From assembly GCA_016165875.1 (NCBI GenBank), contig JABBOT010000004.1, positions 7,681,642 to 7,745,641 of the forward strand: a stretch of DNA of 64,000 bases, in the 5' to 3' direction. The notes beneath the pieces are model-generated. The model saw only the letters and a program-made list of their open reading frames with translations, was not told where the DNA came from and ran no database searches. Origin of the DNA: Acanthopleura granulata. Its lineage: Eukaryota; Mollusca; Polyplacophora; Chitonida; Chitonidae. Made by a program: the position numbers and the translations under genes. Of the stretch, positions 37,601 through 51,600 are shown piece by piece (position 1 is the first letter of the stretch; the number at the start of each line of letters is the position of its first letter).

Positions 37601-40600
37601 TGGCTGAAACGATATGTACAATTCTCTTAAGAATCGGAATCCAAGATATGATCACATGCAACAAAGTCATAAACAAAACTTCCGTTTTAAGCTCATCGCA
37701 TGTTTTATGATCCAACTATTGAAGCACTTAGTAACCAGACCCATTTTAAACCTAACAGGATCTAGTTAATAATTATGACGTCACCCGAGGCAATGAAGTC
37801 TTCGCCCTACAAGCTTATGAAGTTTAACATTATAAACTGGAGTAATGTGATCGTCCAACATATCATTGTGTATAGTTTCTGCTGTGATATATGTGACTGA
37901 CTAAAGGCTGTTTTGCTATTTCGTTGAGAGTAATTTTACAGACAGCTCTATACTGGTTAAAAGAAACGCACTATAGTCCTGACTTAAAATCAGTATACTG
38001 CGTTAAAATTGAGACTCAGGGTATTTTTTTAATACTTAATGATGTCAACGAATAATGCTTTAGACATCAGTTAGCGGTTAGCTGTTCAACGGGGCCAGTC
38101 ATTATTTAGATAAAATATAATAGGCGGTGTCACCATTACTCCTACACCTATAGGTTTCAAATTTAGCACATTAATCAAACGTCATACGGGCTATCACGTG
38201 AAGTACATACTTCCTTATTCCAACACCAGGTGACGGCTCTGCGAATAACTGGCGGAATAACTGTCTACTCTGTATCTTCATTATTACTACAAACACTGGC
38301 TTCTAATTCAGTCCATTACGTAAACTTCATACGGGATATCTAGTGATGTACATAGTTCATGATTCCAACACGCGTCTCGCGAGAAAGATATCCTCATGCC
38401 GTGCCCATTGTTAAGAACCCCGTCTGTAAAATGTTGTATGATATTTTTTCCCGGTAACCGGGTCAGTGTCTGACCTAAATTTTTCCCTCATCATAGGTTA
38501 TATTCCGCACTGGAATTTGAGTGTCGTGTCTCGAGGCTTTTTATCAGTTTCGTGTCATTGTACATAGAGCGTACATTCTGGAAAGATGTACCCATGTTGT
38601 AAACATGTTTACAATTAAATTATCCGGAATTTTCGCTACGTTAGTCTATAAATATGAGCGACGAAGTTGTTACGCTTGCAGTCTTTTACTCAAGTTCACG
38701 TGAAAGTAGTCATATTTAGCATCGTCCACTCAGAAGGGATTTGGAGATATCAGCTTTCGTGTCATTCGACTTTTTTTTTTGTACGTAGCACTTGTGTTTC
38801 TTGTGCGCTTGTGTTTCATCACTTGCTATTTTGTTCAGTCCACCACGAGAAATTACATCTTCACGGGCAATTGGATATCATCGGCGTACCGTGCCCACTA
38901 TTGTTTGTCATGTACAGGATTATCATCCTTTGATTCTAGAATTGTCAAGAACTGTTTATTCCATATTTATGTGGAATGACTTGCCTTTCGAAGCCGGGAT
39001 ATCCCTACCGGATCGGGAAGCTATCATTAGTAAGGAATTATATATTTTTGTAATTATCTGTATTGTTTTGTATATTATTGTCAGTTTAACTATTTGTCTA
39101 TTTTGTTCAAATATATGTATTGAACTTATTCAAGCGTCTTTGTGTTTCTTTGTTTGATCTTCCGTAAGGCCTATCGCTGCCTGAAAGTTGAAGATGCCAT
39201 GTGTTTGTCATTTTTCCTCTTCGATAGCGGTGCCTTTACACTGTGTCTATATTGGCTTGCACACTAACCCATTTTGCTCATTGCATAGGTTTGGTACGAT
39301 CACGAAAACAAGTTACTTCGTTATGATTACCGAAACTTGGAGAAAATTCCCCCATTTTACAACACCAATCCGATCTCGGAGGTACATGACTACTCTTCAG
39401 GTAAGGTAATTCGATGAATTCCACTTGAAACTAATTCACTGTTTGTACCTCTGTTAAAACTGTTGGTTATTTGTTTTGCTTTTTTGTAATAACGATGACA
39501 CGATTATGTTTATTTACTTATTTGATTGTTGTTTTACACCCTACTCAAAAATATTTCGCCAATTCCGACGGCGGCCAAAATTATGATGGGAGGAAACCTG
39601 GCAGAGCCGGTGCAAACCCACTACCATCGGCAGGTTGCTGGCAGACCTTCCCACGTACGGCCGAAGAGGAAGCCAGCATGAACTCACAGCGACCACATTT
39701 GTGGGAGGCTTCTGTAAGGTTATGTGTGTGTGTTTTATAAAACACGTGAAGTGTGATCATGCTTTTTAAAATAGCAGTATTCATGCTGTCCCTAATTAAG
39801 GCCTCCTGCGGAAGACACCAAATATCGACATAATACCCTGTATTACAAGGCCACCATTCTCTATACTATGTCGCAACGTTTTTGCACCAAGAGAGAGAAC
39901 CACTCCCATAATATTTAGAATTGCTAGAATAATTATGAGAATTTCTAAGAATTGAGAATGAAAACCCATACCGGAGCGAAACCGATCTTAGCTGATACAG
40001 ATTGAAAGTTGATTTTCATTAGTCTTTTTTATCTGATACTCTCGTCTTTTCTATCCAGGCGTCGCCTATGTGACTGACAAAACAGATGGTTCATGCTACA
40101 CCTGGTTTCTTCCAAATAGCTCCTTCGATGCTGCTTTGAACGCCATAGCCTTCAAAACCAATGGATCGTTCGTCGTTCATATGAAAAATCCTCTGAAATT
40201 GTTCTATTTGGACGACACCTACACATATGAGGGGCAGGTGTGTGAGTGTGTAAATTATGTGTAAATCAGCTACCAACATATACATGACAAACTTCTTTAG
40301 AGCATGGATATTTGTGAACTCCTTGTAAATGACCGCTAATGATGGAACTCAAAGCTGATAAGCTTTTACTCACAAAGTGTACTTTTTTTCCGTTGGCGCA
40401 TACCAACCACGACAAGTAAACATACATATTCAAAGCATGCAGCACCAATCTATTAACCAAAAGATGTATGCCGTAAACTCGTGACTTTTGTAGATATGTG
40501 TATAGTACCTTAATCGCGCTATCCTGGCATAAGCAACATTAATCTAGGCGTCCAAACAGAATTTCGTATGCCAGCCTCCACTCAATCGCAAGATAGTTTC

Positions 40601-43600
40601 TAAAACAGCGTTTAACTAGACCACCAAAAAGCAAAGAAAGTATATAAAGTGAAACCTCAATGGATATTCAATAGGCGAATGATTAAAATCGCTACCCAGA
40701 GCTTGAACCATGCTAGTTTGTCTGTTGCCCTTAATCAAATATGTCTCTCAGTAGCGCAGTGATAGCAACTGTTCATGTGTCCAAAGCAACTACCTGTTCA
40801 GCATGATGGACATACCACTCCTAGTTCCGGTTTATGCAGAATAGGAAAAAATTGTGAAGCTGAGTCCCAGATATTATGGAGGCTTCGTCAAGAGAGATGT
40901 ACTCATTGTAAAATTTAACAAAAATATAGTGAAGACGCTCGATGGAATATCCTTGACACACCAGTTTTACAGTAATAACTAAGAAACACAGGATTTACAA
41001 ATGTTAAAGACAATTCACAGGTTCTCAATTAACGACCATTGCTGGTGAGCGAGGATTTGAATTATATGACATCTTCAATCCGGAAGTTGTATAACGACTG
41101 AGATGGGCCATTCATGTGAGGGAAATACAGGCCCAACGTAAATACTCCATTCAAATTCATTAGGCATTGTGAATTCTAATCTAGGGGCTCATGGTAACTC
41201 TGCTGATAAAAGTAACAAAAGATAAATTTGTTGGAATGAAAATGGGTTTACCAGGATTTTTTTCTTTTGGACAATATTTTAGCCATTAAATAAATCTTAC
41301 TGCATCATTCAGTGGAAAATACAACCTTCATGTTAAAATGAGGGTGACACACTTTATAGTTAAAGGTTGCAGAGCACTGTCAGATGCAATATAAGATACA
41401 GCCATTTTGTAATATGTCAAGAAAATTACAAAAAAGATTCTAATCGAATTTTGAGGCTTCCGAGCTCAAGCCAAGAAGATTGTATTGCGGATGACTGTTC
41501 TTTAGCATTTATCATTTAGTTACTGTCCTTTTTGGAAAGCTTTTAAGGTTAACAAAATATTATGCTTTTGACTGACATGGCATCTTTCAGAACACAAGAA
41601 CCAATTCTTTTACTTGATGAGTAAAACCAAGTAATTTTGGTTCCATACAATCCAAGTTTGCTGCGAATTCCTATTTTTTTTAAACATGTGGTGGTTGGGA
41701 GAAGCAAAAATTCTTTGAAATTTACATGTGATTGTCCTCATAGACGATGTACGTAAAAGCATACACGACTGTTGCTTAAAAGTTAAAAATGTATCCCGCG
41801 TCGAGTCATATCCTCGGCAATATCCCTTTGATTCATATGTTCATCTTGGCTCTATGATGTTACAATGTTGATTTTTCTTTTCTTTGCGGCTTTTAGACAA
41901 CGGTTCGTGGTGCCATGTGTGACAGGTTTATCTCTGCCAGGACTGATTTTCTTATCGGTGGCACTCGTAAAATCAACACAACCTTTACCTATTACTTCTT
42001 GTCTGTAAGTATGATATTAGTCTTTGGTATTCATTGAAGCAAACCTCATATCAAAAGGTCTGGGTGTAGTGATTAACACTGAAAGAAGATCTCAAGCAAC
42101 TGGTGTTACTACAGTTGCAATCAAAACAGTCCTAATTTCTGTTCCCTGAACTCAACTTTTCCCGACCAACATCAGTTTCTTGGGGAATTGTTCCGATCTG
42201 CCTCTCCGTCAAAAGTATTGGGGTCGACAATCCAGTAGATTTCTCAGACCTTAATTGCATTCCAGCAACAAGTAAATCTTTTCAAGTGTTTACACCTTGA
42301 ATAACACACAACACAACGTACACCTTTAAACTGTATATACTTCATAGGTTTGCCTTACAATTTTGCACGAAGATAACAATGTGTATCTGAAAATTATTGG
42401 AATGTATGGCATTTATTTCAAGCTAATAATGTCATAGCACGTATGGTAGATTTAACTATATCAATTGTTTTAACAATCCTTGTTTACTTCATTCCAGACA
42501 AATTTTAACGACATAACCAACACAGGAGTGGATCAAAGCACTCAGATGCCCTTCAGGCTGGAGATCACTTCTGATGTAACCTTCACACATCTTTTCATTT
42601 ACGTACAATTTTCTCTTATGAGTTAATCTAATCCATTAGGGCCACCCAATCTTAATTATGTTATGCAATAATGATTTTAGTTATTGTTTACTACATCGCA
42701 GTAGTACGATATCATAGTAACACTTTAAATGTAAATATATTTTTGTGTACTGGGGAACAATACAAGATTATCTGGAGGATGTGAGCCGCTGTTGATAATG
42801 CCTATAACGAAACGGAAAGATTTACGCCTCTCTACTTCAGTTTCGATGTAATCTACAACCTTTATACCTGTGGACTGAATGATTATAATTCCCCTTTGAT
42901 TTTCTACAAAATCTTCATAATTGACCTTTGCTGAATTCAATTTCGTCATATAGGCGGGATATGAAGCTGTTTACAATTTCCTGGACTTTGATACAGACCG
43001 CCCTCCTTTTTCTGTGTACAACGTGAAGAGCTGTTACCCAGAGGAAAACCGGCTGAAAGTCAAGATGAGATTCGCAGGTAAAGCCATATACTTCAGTTTT
43101 ACATCCACCTATGTTTTACACTAAGCCGTTTTCAAAACCAGATTTCTTGCACATTTCAGAAAATTAGTGTCTTTATCTGTCTTTGGATCCTTGTAGTTTC
43201 GTAAAAGGAAATCGCAGAAAAAAACTTGTTGTATACACTTTATATACACCAGTGTGACAAATAAAATGGTTTTCTTTTCTTTTAAGTGCCATACTCGGAT
43301 GAAGCGGCTGAAGTCCTTCGTTTAGAGACGCAAATACAGCTAGCTGAGGTCATGCAGATCTCTCCGATCAGGCTTCAAGACGTAGTTCTGGATTACGACA
43401 ATGCTGACATGTATGTCACTGTGACAATACTGGGTCCCCCTCCAGCAGGTGGTAAGGCTATAAACTGATTTATTCATTTGAGTGTTAACACGACACATGC
43501 ATTCCATGTACTGATTCAATCAAAAAATCATGACATATTGATGGAAATCGATCTCTTAAATACGAAATCAAAGTGATTGATTTGGTAATATATTTGGACA

Positions 43601-44766
43601 GAAATTGAATTAGTATGTGTAAGAAACACTAATAATCACTAGCTTGGACACTAAGTAATTAACTTTTCACTAGTACCATCCTGATATTGATATGGCTTAA
43701 TCTGGCTCCCTGCCATGACCACTGTATCAGAAAATCAGGGGCCAGTTTCTTGATACTTACGAAGTATAGCAAATTGTTTAAGTCGGTACATTTTACATAT
43801 GTCCAACACGAAGTTCTTCCGAAAAAAAAGCTTGAGCCAAACACTGTAAGATTATGACATTATGTTGTTTAAGCAAAACACTTTCGTTAAACCGCATCCC
43901 GATTTAATATATCTAACTACCCTTGGATGCAAAAAAACCTAGCATTAAAAAATTTTCCTGGGCTTTTGTCGTCAGCTGAATTCACCTATATTCGGAATAA
44001 GGAGATCGCGAAGCGAGATGACAAAGTAATTACGCAGGTGACAGATCCCAACCAGTGTGCCCAGTACTGTGTGGAAGAGACGGACTTCACATGCAAGAGT
44101 TATGATCTTTGCAAAGCTGATCAGTCCTGCAGGCTTAGCAAAGCACATATAGATGACGGCAAGGCTCTTCTGATAGACAGTAAATGCGATCACTTTTCAA
44201 GTAAGTGAGAGTGTACGGCATGGTCATGAAGGAAGTTGTCAACCACTTGTGTATAGCTGTGAACAGACCTAGGTGCATTGTAAATAATGGCATCCTCCCC
44301 CCAAAATACACACGTTTGAATAACACTAAAGAAGCGAATGGACATATTTCAGGACAAGAGTCTACGTCATAAATTACCAATTATTATTTTTATAACACAG
44401 ACATACATATATTAAAAATGTGTGTTTGTTTTTTTTTCTCTTCAGAAAAAAATTGCAGGAATGTAAAATTCTTGGATATCTTTTACTAAAGTTGAACGAC
44501 TAATACAGATTTATCATCGGTATAATTGCACTTGTTTCTCGTTTTTATTGTATATTTTTACTGCTTCAGTCCACTGATTATTTGTATAAACGGATAACTG
44601 GCAAAGCCATAACCATATTATCACGTTTCTGGAAAATGCTTGCATAGGAACGGTTGACGGATCGTACAGTCCACAGACACCTTTGATAGACGCATATGGA
44701 GTATTAAGTCAAGCGGTGTACAATCAAGAATACACTATGGAAGTGCCTCTCATAGAGAGTGGACAA
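31666..44766 (+). CDS. LolA-like/apple protein, unit 1 (14 exons, no stop found)
   Basis: Start ATGGCG has a good context (A at -3). Exons: 31666-31786, 31941-32132, 32633-32760, 33151-33259, 34059-34216, 34341-34463, 39289-39400, 40059-40237, 41897-42004, 42498-42575, 42954-43077, 43287-43448, 43976-44200, 44648-44766; 1938 nt, 646 codons, all in phase. There is a signal peptide (LLVGLAAMLACITTARG), then a first beta-rich domain (exons 2-4, EYFDSEGNRGALS, IYDYKTGE). A second domain follows (exons 5-11, LRYDYR, HDYSSG, FYLDDTYTYEGQ). Then comes a SEA-like segment (exon 12) and a PAN/apple domain with six Cys (exon 13). Sequons are numerous (NLT, NIT, NAT, NSS, NGS, NTT). The LolA-like assignment comes from remembered family motifs; apple is clear. 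Function is unknown, presumably extracellular. There is no stop or anchor, so it may splice into unit 2. Confidence 0.75.
32212..32350 (+). mobile_element. SINE-like repeat copy in unit 1 intron 2
   Basis: Diverged copy: GCCTGCGTATGGTCGCGGGT, GCCACCATAATGCTGGCTGC and GTCGTATAAGGGAAATATTG. The tail is degraded to A-rich sequence. Confidence 0.7.
37220..37255. repeat. Perfect 16-bp inverted repeat (hairpin) in intron
   Basis: GGACAAATTACGCCAA and TTGGCGTAATTTGTCC are perfect arms around the loop TAAA, inside the 4.8-kb intron between unit 1 exons 6 and 7. It could be the core of a foldback/MITE-like element. No target-site duplication could be assigned. Confidence 0.75.
39505..39730 (-). mobile_element. 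SINE-like repeat copy, including part of the tRNA-like head
   Basis: An inverted copy reaching further than most. On the plus strand it has TTTGATTGTTGTTTTACACC, GCGGCCAAAATTATGATGGG, CGGCAGGTTGCTGGCAGACC, TTCCCACGTACGGCCG, AGCCAGCATG and GAACTCACAGCGACCACA. The last block is the reverse complement of the B-box region seen at 21.9 kb. Confidence 0.85.
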
Positions 44767-45128
44767 GTGAGTGAATTGTCAGGACTTCACCACATTTATG
44801 CATTTCGTAACATATTATACCTCTGGCTACACCTTGAAATGACCAAACAGAGGCTTCCTTCTTGGAATGAAACCACAAAAGAACATTTCATGTTTACATT
44901 GAGTGATTTTACATTGAACGAAATTTCAAAACGCCATTTGGACAGGAAAGATGTAGAAAATTAGATGATTCTGTTTGTTCTTTCGCATACATAATGCAGC
45001 TAAAATACAGAACACTTTCTCAGTGTTCCTGGTCATATACGGGATTAAAGTGTATTAAAATAAAGCTAGTCCTGTAATACACTTTGCAAAATTTAAATTA
45101 ATGGCATATTTGATTCTGTCGTTTTCAG

Positions 45129-45170
45129 ACTGTACCCATCCAAGCTGTTGAAGTACAAATCGTGTATGGC
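45129..45170 (+). other. Possible decayed exon 15 of unit 1
   Basis: After a TTTTCAG acceptor the frame reads TVPIQAVEVQIVYG, which aligns with LYPFTAVSIKDVLF of the matching unit 2 exon (49965-50034). The unit 2 exon ends at a clean GAAG/GTAAGC donor in phase 1. Here no GT lies in phase 1 anywhere before the in-frame TGA, and the possible donors (GTACAA, GTGTAT, GTATGG, GTACCA) are weak. It is either a degenerate exon at the breakpoint between the two units or one with a shifted donor. The end coordinate is approximate. Confidence 0.4.
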
Positions 45171-45651
45171 GAGTACCATTTAAAGCTAAACATATATTTT
45201 TATTATATATTTTTGTCTAGCAGACTTTCTGTTCTATCAAGAAAAACAAGACCAATTCAAAAATTTCACTCTTGATATTTACAATAGTTCTGACTACTGT
45301 GCTGGTACTTGTTGCCCCACTTGGCGCTTTCCACTGAGAGGTTAGAGCAAGAAAACAGGATTGGTCGGCTCGGTGTCAGTATAACTTATAATTGTTGAGT
45401 TATAACTAGTTATAACCCAAGCATACATGTGTACATATATAAATACAATTGGTTTGGAATCGTAACATCCTTGATATGAATATAGCGCTTTACAATATCA
45501 GGAAATACATACAATATTGAAAATTTTGCACAAGTTTGAGTATGAATACATGACAGTATTTCAAACCTTTTGATTGCGTATAATTAGATGAAAACACCTA
45601 GTCATTCTCATATAACTAGCTATTTGGGTTAATGGAAAATTTCTGCTGTAG

Positions 45652-48600
45652 GTCATTTATTCAAGAGTGATGTCCCATCCATTACTGGCCAGTATTACTA
45701 CAGGCAAGAAATAGCCATACCTCAGGTGAATTTGGTGGAACAAGCCAGCGTAAGCACAAATTCAGATATTTTTAAAATCAGACCAAACGTATATATGCAT
45801 CGATAAAAGTATCCCACATATGTTTTCCAAAGGATAGCTTTTTACTTTTCTGATGTTCCATAACCGAGGTATTGTAGTTCAAAGTAAGCTTAAAGGCGGA
45901 AATTGAGAAAAAACACAGCCGATGTGTCCATGTAGGGCACGGGTATTTTTGTGAACAGACCAGATAACTAGTGTTCTTTCCAAGGACTCTCTGCAGTTGA
46001 CAGTGGGAAAAACATCCATAAGAATAGCTGTACCTATCTGGTTAAAGATAATTTTCTTCAACTTATTCCTTGTTACAGGTTTGGTATGACTCGGTATATA
46101 AATTGGTACGGATGGATAAGAGAGAAGTCAAAGCTCAACCCCCATTCTACAGCACAAATCCAATGTCCTTTATTCATGATTTCAGTACAGGTATGCTTCG
46201 TCATGTTGGTAAAATGTCAGTTTACCTGTTTCAAAGCTTGTAAAGCCTGCCATAAGGGGAGGCCATTAAATATTAATGTATTTTATATTAAAGAGTCCAT
46301 AGCAGTTTTTTTTTCTTTCTCTGTTCTTCAAGATGTTGTTGGTGTTGTTTCGGTTGTCGATTTGAGTTGTCATTTGGACCCATGTAGCATTTTAATATAG
46401 AATTGCTTATAAGGTTTCATCGGATTTCAGGCATCCAGTACAACGTTGACAAGGTGTTAGGCAACTGTTCCATATCAGCCATACAAAATAACACTTTTGA
46501 CACGGCGGCAAATCTCTCGCTCAAGCTCAAAGACGGATCATTTGTATCAAGAATGAAAAATCCGTTGGAACTCTTTTATTTAGATAGTAGTTACAAACCA
46601 GCCGGCCAGGTAAGCTTTGTGGCTGATGGTGCGATCTGTATCATTGGTTGCACCCCGTTTATTTCCAGTCTATCCCACTTTTTTCGCCTTGTACTTTAAG
46701 TTTATTCTTAACTGTGTTATTCCCACATTTTACAAAGATACAAAATTTATTGCACATTGAAGTTTTAGCGATAAAGTTTGACATGAAGTGTCGCAAATAG
46801 AGGATATTTGGATGTTTGGATATTCGAAAAAAACTATCTGTGGGTAAAGATCACTTTATTTATCAGTAAATGCTCCTGTGTAATAGATAACAAAAATTAT
46901 GTACTGGGTCTGTTTATTACAATATTCATCAATATCTATTTCCATCTTTCTGGTTCAGCGAACAGTTCGTGGTGTTCTTTGTGACGTCTTCGAATCTACA
47001 AGGACAGATTTCCCTTTACCAGGAATTAACATGCAGCTTAACACTACGTTCCAATACTTCTTTTTAGCAGTATGTACATATATAGCATTTTTAAAGAACG
47101 AACCTGAAATCTGACTTGTTTCAAAGCAGCATACTTACACCGTCGACAGGAAGTGCATGTAAATGTATCTGAAATCATCTACGTTTGTATAGTCCTGCCA
47201 AACACGTGCGGTATGACAGTATTCAAATTTCTACATTTTCCTTTTTTTTCCTTCCTGTCAGTCTCATTTCTAAGTAATACGAAAGTGACATAAATCTAAA
47301 GAGCGATATATCTATGAAATCCGGAGTCCAAGTCAACATACTGAGTGTTTGAATGGCAAAGGTTGAGCGTGGGGAGGGGGGAGCAACCACCTCCCTAGTG
47401 CTTGTGATGAATGCATTTCCTCTGTTGTAGGATAGCTGGACAGACTTATCGGACTCTTCAAAGTCATTAGATCAGGGTGTTCCCATACGACTGGACATTA
47501 TATCTCCCTCCGTAAGTTAGAACATTTACACGCATTTACACGAAACGTGTGTAGATAAATTCATTACATTTCACAGTATATGACTTCACCAGCATCCTGA
47601 GTTATAATGTGAATTAATTCTGATTAGATTATACGATTGATCACTATTCATGTCATGTATAACCTGAAGTTCAAAGTTGATTTTTCCTTCAATAAATGGC
47701 CGTTGTCTGTTTGTAAATATGAGATTTTGTAAACATTTCAATCCGCAATTATCTCTGAATGTCCTTTGTAGGTTGGATTCCTTGCAACTTACAGCTTCTT
47801 CGACTTTGATGAACAGCACCCAGACTTGAAAAACTTTGATATTGGCAAATGTTACAACGAGGATCAAAAAATTCGATTCCAAATACAGTTCAACAGTAAG
47901 TTTTTCATGCCTCTGCAACTGTTGCTTGTTGTGTAAATGATATACCACTTGTACTTGACGTCACAACATAAGCATGTCTGTATATCAATGACTGCTACAC
48001 TGACACTGAAGTAATTCCTAAATAAATGTTCCGCTTCTTACATAAGCAACGAGTGTTTCATTTGAAAATGCTGATGTAGTACTTCTCAGCTTGTATTTCA
48101 AAGCTCTTTGCTGCTTCCCATTATCTTTATAATAATAGTTGACACTAGACAAGACTCAAACATTTTGCAGATCTTTATATTGATATTCATGAAAGAATTA
48201 AAAACTACATCGAATATGAAATGTTCCATACAAAATCCATTGAGTTTCTTAAATCGTCTAAGATTAGTCAAAATAATTACCCTTTTGTAACCAGACAGTG
48301 TTTCCTGCTCACAGATACGTATCACCCGTATCTGGACAGCACTCGGGCATACTTTGAGATGGCAGTTCGTCTTACAATGGCTTCCGAACTAGAGATTACA
48401 ACATTGAGGATACAGGATAGCCGTATTGACTATGACGAGAAAAGCGTTTACTACACGGCTACTCTCCTGGATCGGGCCCCTCCGTCTGGTGGGTGAAGGA
48501 CCAGAGAACACTCCGTTTTAATAAGTCAAGTGTTTCGTATGTTAGAATCTATTACTGGTCTGGATGCAGATCTAAAGAGTGTTTTTTTAATAATTCGCAC

Positions 48601-51600
48601 TGGAAGTACTCAGAGGAATTTTACGTTTGTTAGTCTGCAGATGTCACTTAAAGGGGTCTCACAGTATTTCAAGTTTGTCAAATTAAGCTTCAAGAGTCAA
48701 CTCATGTTAGATACTGGGAGGGAGGTAGTTAAATGGGCTGAGTCTCGGGTCTAGTGCTCTTAATAACTCCAAATGCTGTGGAGATAAAATCAGGGATACA
48801 TCACGAATTCATGTTTGCATATTGATGAAGGAAGACCCTTTTTTATTACATAGAAAATGATATGTTTGTCAGAAATAACTTGACGCTATATTTGAAGAAT
48901 CAGCCTCGTCATGTTCTCAGTTTTGTACTGTTGTGTTGTATATTGTTTGTTTCTACTGCATGCATGGCATATGTTTTGGCCTTTATTTGTATTGCTCAAC
49001 TATTCCAATCAAAAGAAAGTCTTGGCATTATCTCATTTATTGACGTTGTAGCTCAATACGTGCTAACCGCTGGAACACGCAGCCAGTTCAAGGATGACAA
49101 ACAGGTCAAAGGTGTCACCAATCCAGATCAGTGCGCCGTATATTGTTCCGAGGAGAGTAGCTTCCCCTGCAACAGTTTTGACTGGTGTCCCAACACACAA
49201 ACATGTGCCCTCAGCAAGCGACATGTAAGCGAAGGGGAACTACAAGAAGAAAAGACATGCCTTCATTTCTCTCGTGAGTAATCATGGGATCACGTTTGTA
49301 TTTAATGATGATCAATTGATAAATTAATTCCATTGTTGCTGAAGACTGATCAGAATAAAATCTTGAACATAGGGCCAACGTAAACACCTCTGTGACTTCT
49401 TCAAATGTGATTGAATGTGATTGAGGGAAACCTCAGACAAGTTATGCTACTGTTTAAGGTGATGTAAATGCTCCAGCCAAAGTGGAGATCGAACTTTCAG
49501 AGTCATGGGACGCATTGAGAGATATTGTATACAAGGGCGTCTTTAACGTCAAAATCCCGTATGGAAAGAAGGTTTGTGAAAATAATAATTATGCAAATGA
49601 AGGGGTACAAGATTAATTTATTTTACTGTACTTTGCTGAGTCTGTATAGTTCCCCTTTTATAATTCTACGTGGACTCTCTAGAGGCAACATGTTAATGAA
49701 AGGATACAAATGTGAAGAATGAGGTAGAGGGAAAATAGGTGTGCAGCCAAGGTATCAGATCTCCTAGATGCAAATTTCTACACTAACGTCCATTATTGTG
49801 ACTCCCAGTCCATGTCTTATGAAAACTTTTTAGAACTGCAACTTACTGTTGGCTTCATTTGGGTACAATTTGTCTCCCCAATTCGGATAATATCTGCACT
49901 AAAAGATCTGCTTTATATAGAAAGTATTGTGTATTATCCATCTTCTCTGGTGTTTTTGCATTAGCTTTACCCGTTCACAGCTGTCTCCATCAAAGATGTC
50001 CTTTTCACAGATGGTCCAGTGGTGTTGCAAGAAGGTAAGCAAAATAACACAGCCCATTACTTCGTAACCGTAAATTTTTCACAACAACAGGATCTGTTTT
50101 CTGCCTATCGTGAACATCACCTTTGCCCAGATTAATATGACAGTCCATTAATGCCGCGCCTATATGTGTACATATAGAGGCAGAAACTATGTGTACAGCA
50201 TTGCGAACATGTCGGAATTCCTACAAGGAAACACTATCCTGATATGACCGCTATAATAACGAAAGCAAATTAGCCCCAGTTAAGCAACCGATCGTTTTGT
50301 GACCCTCAAATATAGCTACATGCATCAAGAATAGAAAGCAGAGTGACATGTTCGTACTAAACTGTTTCGTTAAACAGAAAATAACATCAAGAAGTTCAAG
50401 GTGCAGAGTACGAACACTGCCATCAAAGCTCCGAAGTACCGCCTGCCCAAGCTGTCCGTGGATGACTGCGCAACAGCCTGTATCGCAGAGGAGACCTTTA
50501 ACTGTGAAGGGTTCGACTATTGTTTTAGTGACGGGGATTGCTTTCTAACTGACAGGCACCCAGATGCTGTTCCGGCTAACTTTACCTCAGCCACTTCTTT
50601 GTGTGACCTTTACGCACGTAGGTATTTAGAGAGCATAGAATTAAGGGCTTAAAATAAAACGCCATATTTTACAAGAATTTTGTTTGTGATTATAGAACAA
50701 TATTTTGGACTGGCATCTTAATCATCAGCTAAACAGGGGTCTGATTTGGTCATCTGCTCCATACTTCGAAACTCTTCTTTATCTGACGGCTTTTATTTAT
50801 CACAACACGAAGAAATATGAGATTCGGTGCTCAACTAAACATGTCTTTAATCCATAAATGTTTTCTTGTGTTCTGGTGTCTTTCCCACTTCCACTTGTAG
50901 TTGCGTAAAAGGTCCTGTCACTGTGTCATTGCTGCCGCCTGTTGTTCTCTTAAAGGAAACTACGTAGATGACTTCTCCGTGACCCCTGGAAACACAGTAC
51001 TCCAGAAGGGCGCCAAGACTGTAACGCACATATCTACGCCGAACGACTGTGCTCGATTATGTGAACGAGAAACCGGATTTGTGTGCAAATCCTTCGATTT
51101 CTGTGCACAACTGCAGCGCTGTGTACTTGGAAAGAAGCATGTGTTTGATATTCCAGTCAGCGATGTAGAAGTCAATCCACAGTGTAGTCATTACTCCAGT
51201 ACGTTTTAAACTATTTTATGTTTTATAAATATATTTTCTTGACAGCTTTTTGCACGATTTATTTTGCACGTTAGCATGAATAAGGTTGATAAGCGTTTTT
51301 TAGACTGAATTAAAGTGCAATATTTACGAATCAATTGATAATATCTTCTGCCGGAATCAATTCTCCGTTTCAGGGCGCTACGTGGACGATTTTAAACTCT
51401 CCTTGGGAAAGATGATAGTGTTCAAGGACAACTACATCATTAATGGCGTTAGTGGTGAGGAGTGTGCAAAACTGTGTGTAGAAGAGGAAAGTTTCAGCTG
51501 CAAGAGTTTTGACTTCTGTGCCAATACAACCCAGTGTAGATTGAGCTCGGCTAAGCTTGATGGTATTGGACAGGTCACGATCCAAGACAGCGCGTTTTGT

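Noticed and set aside
38521..39157. Overlapping ORFs with a WNDLPF string reminiscent of LINE reverse transcriptase C-termini
   Set aside because: Only one short motif fits. No catalytic YxDD motif, endonuclease or poly(A) tail is nearby, and the frames shift. This is too weak to call a LINE remnant.
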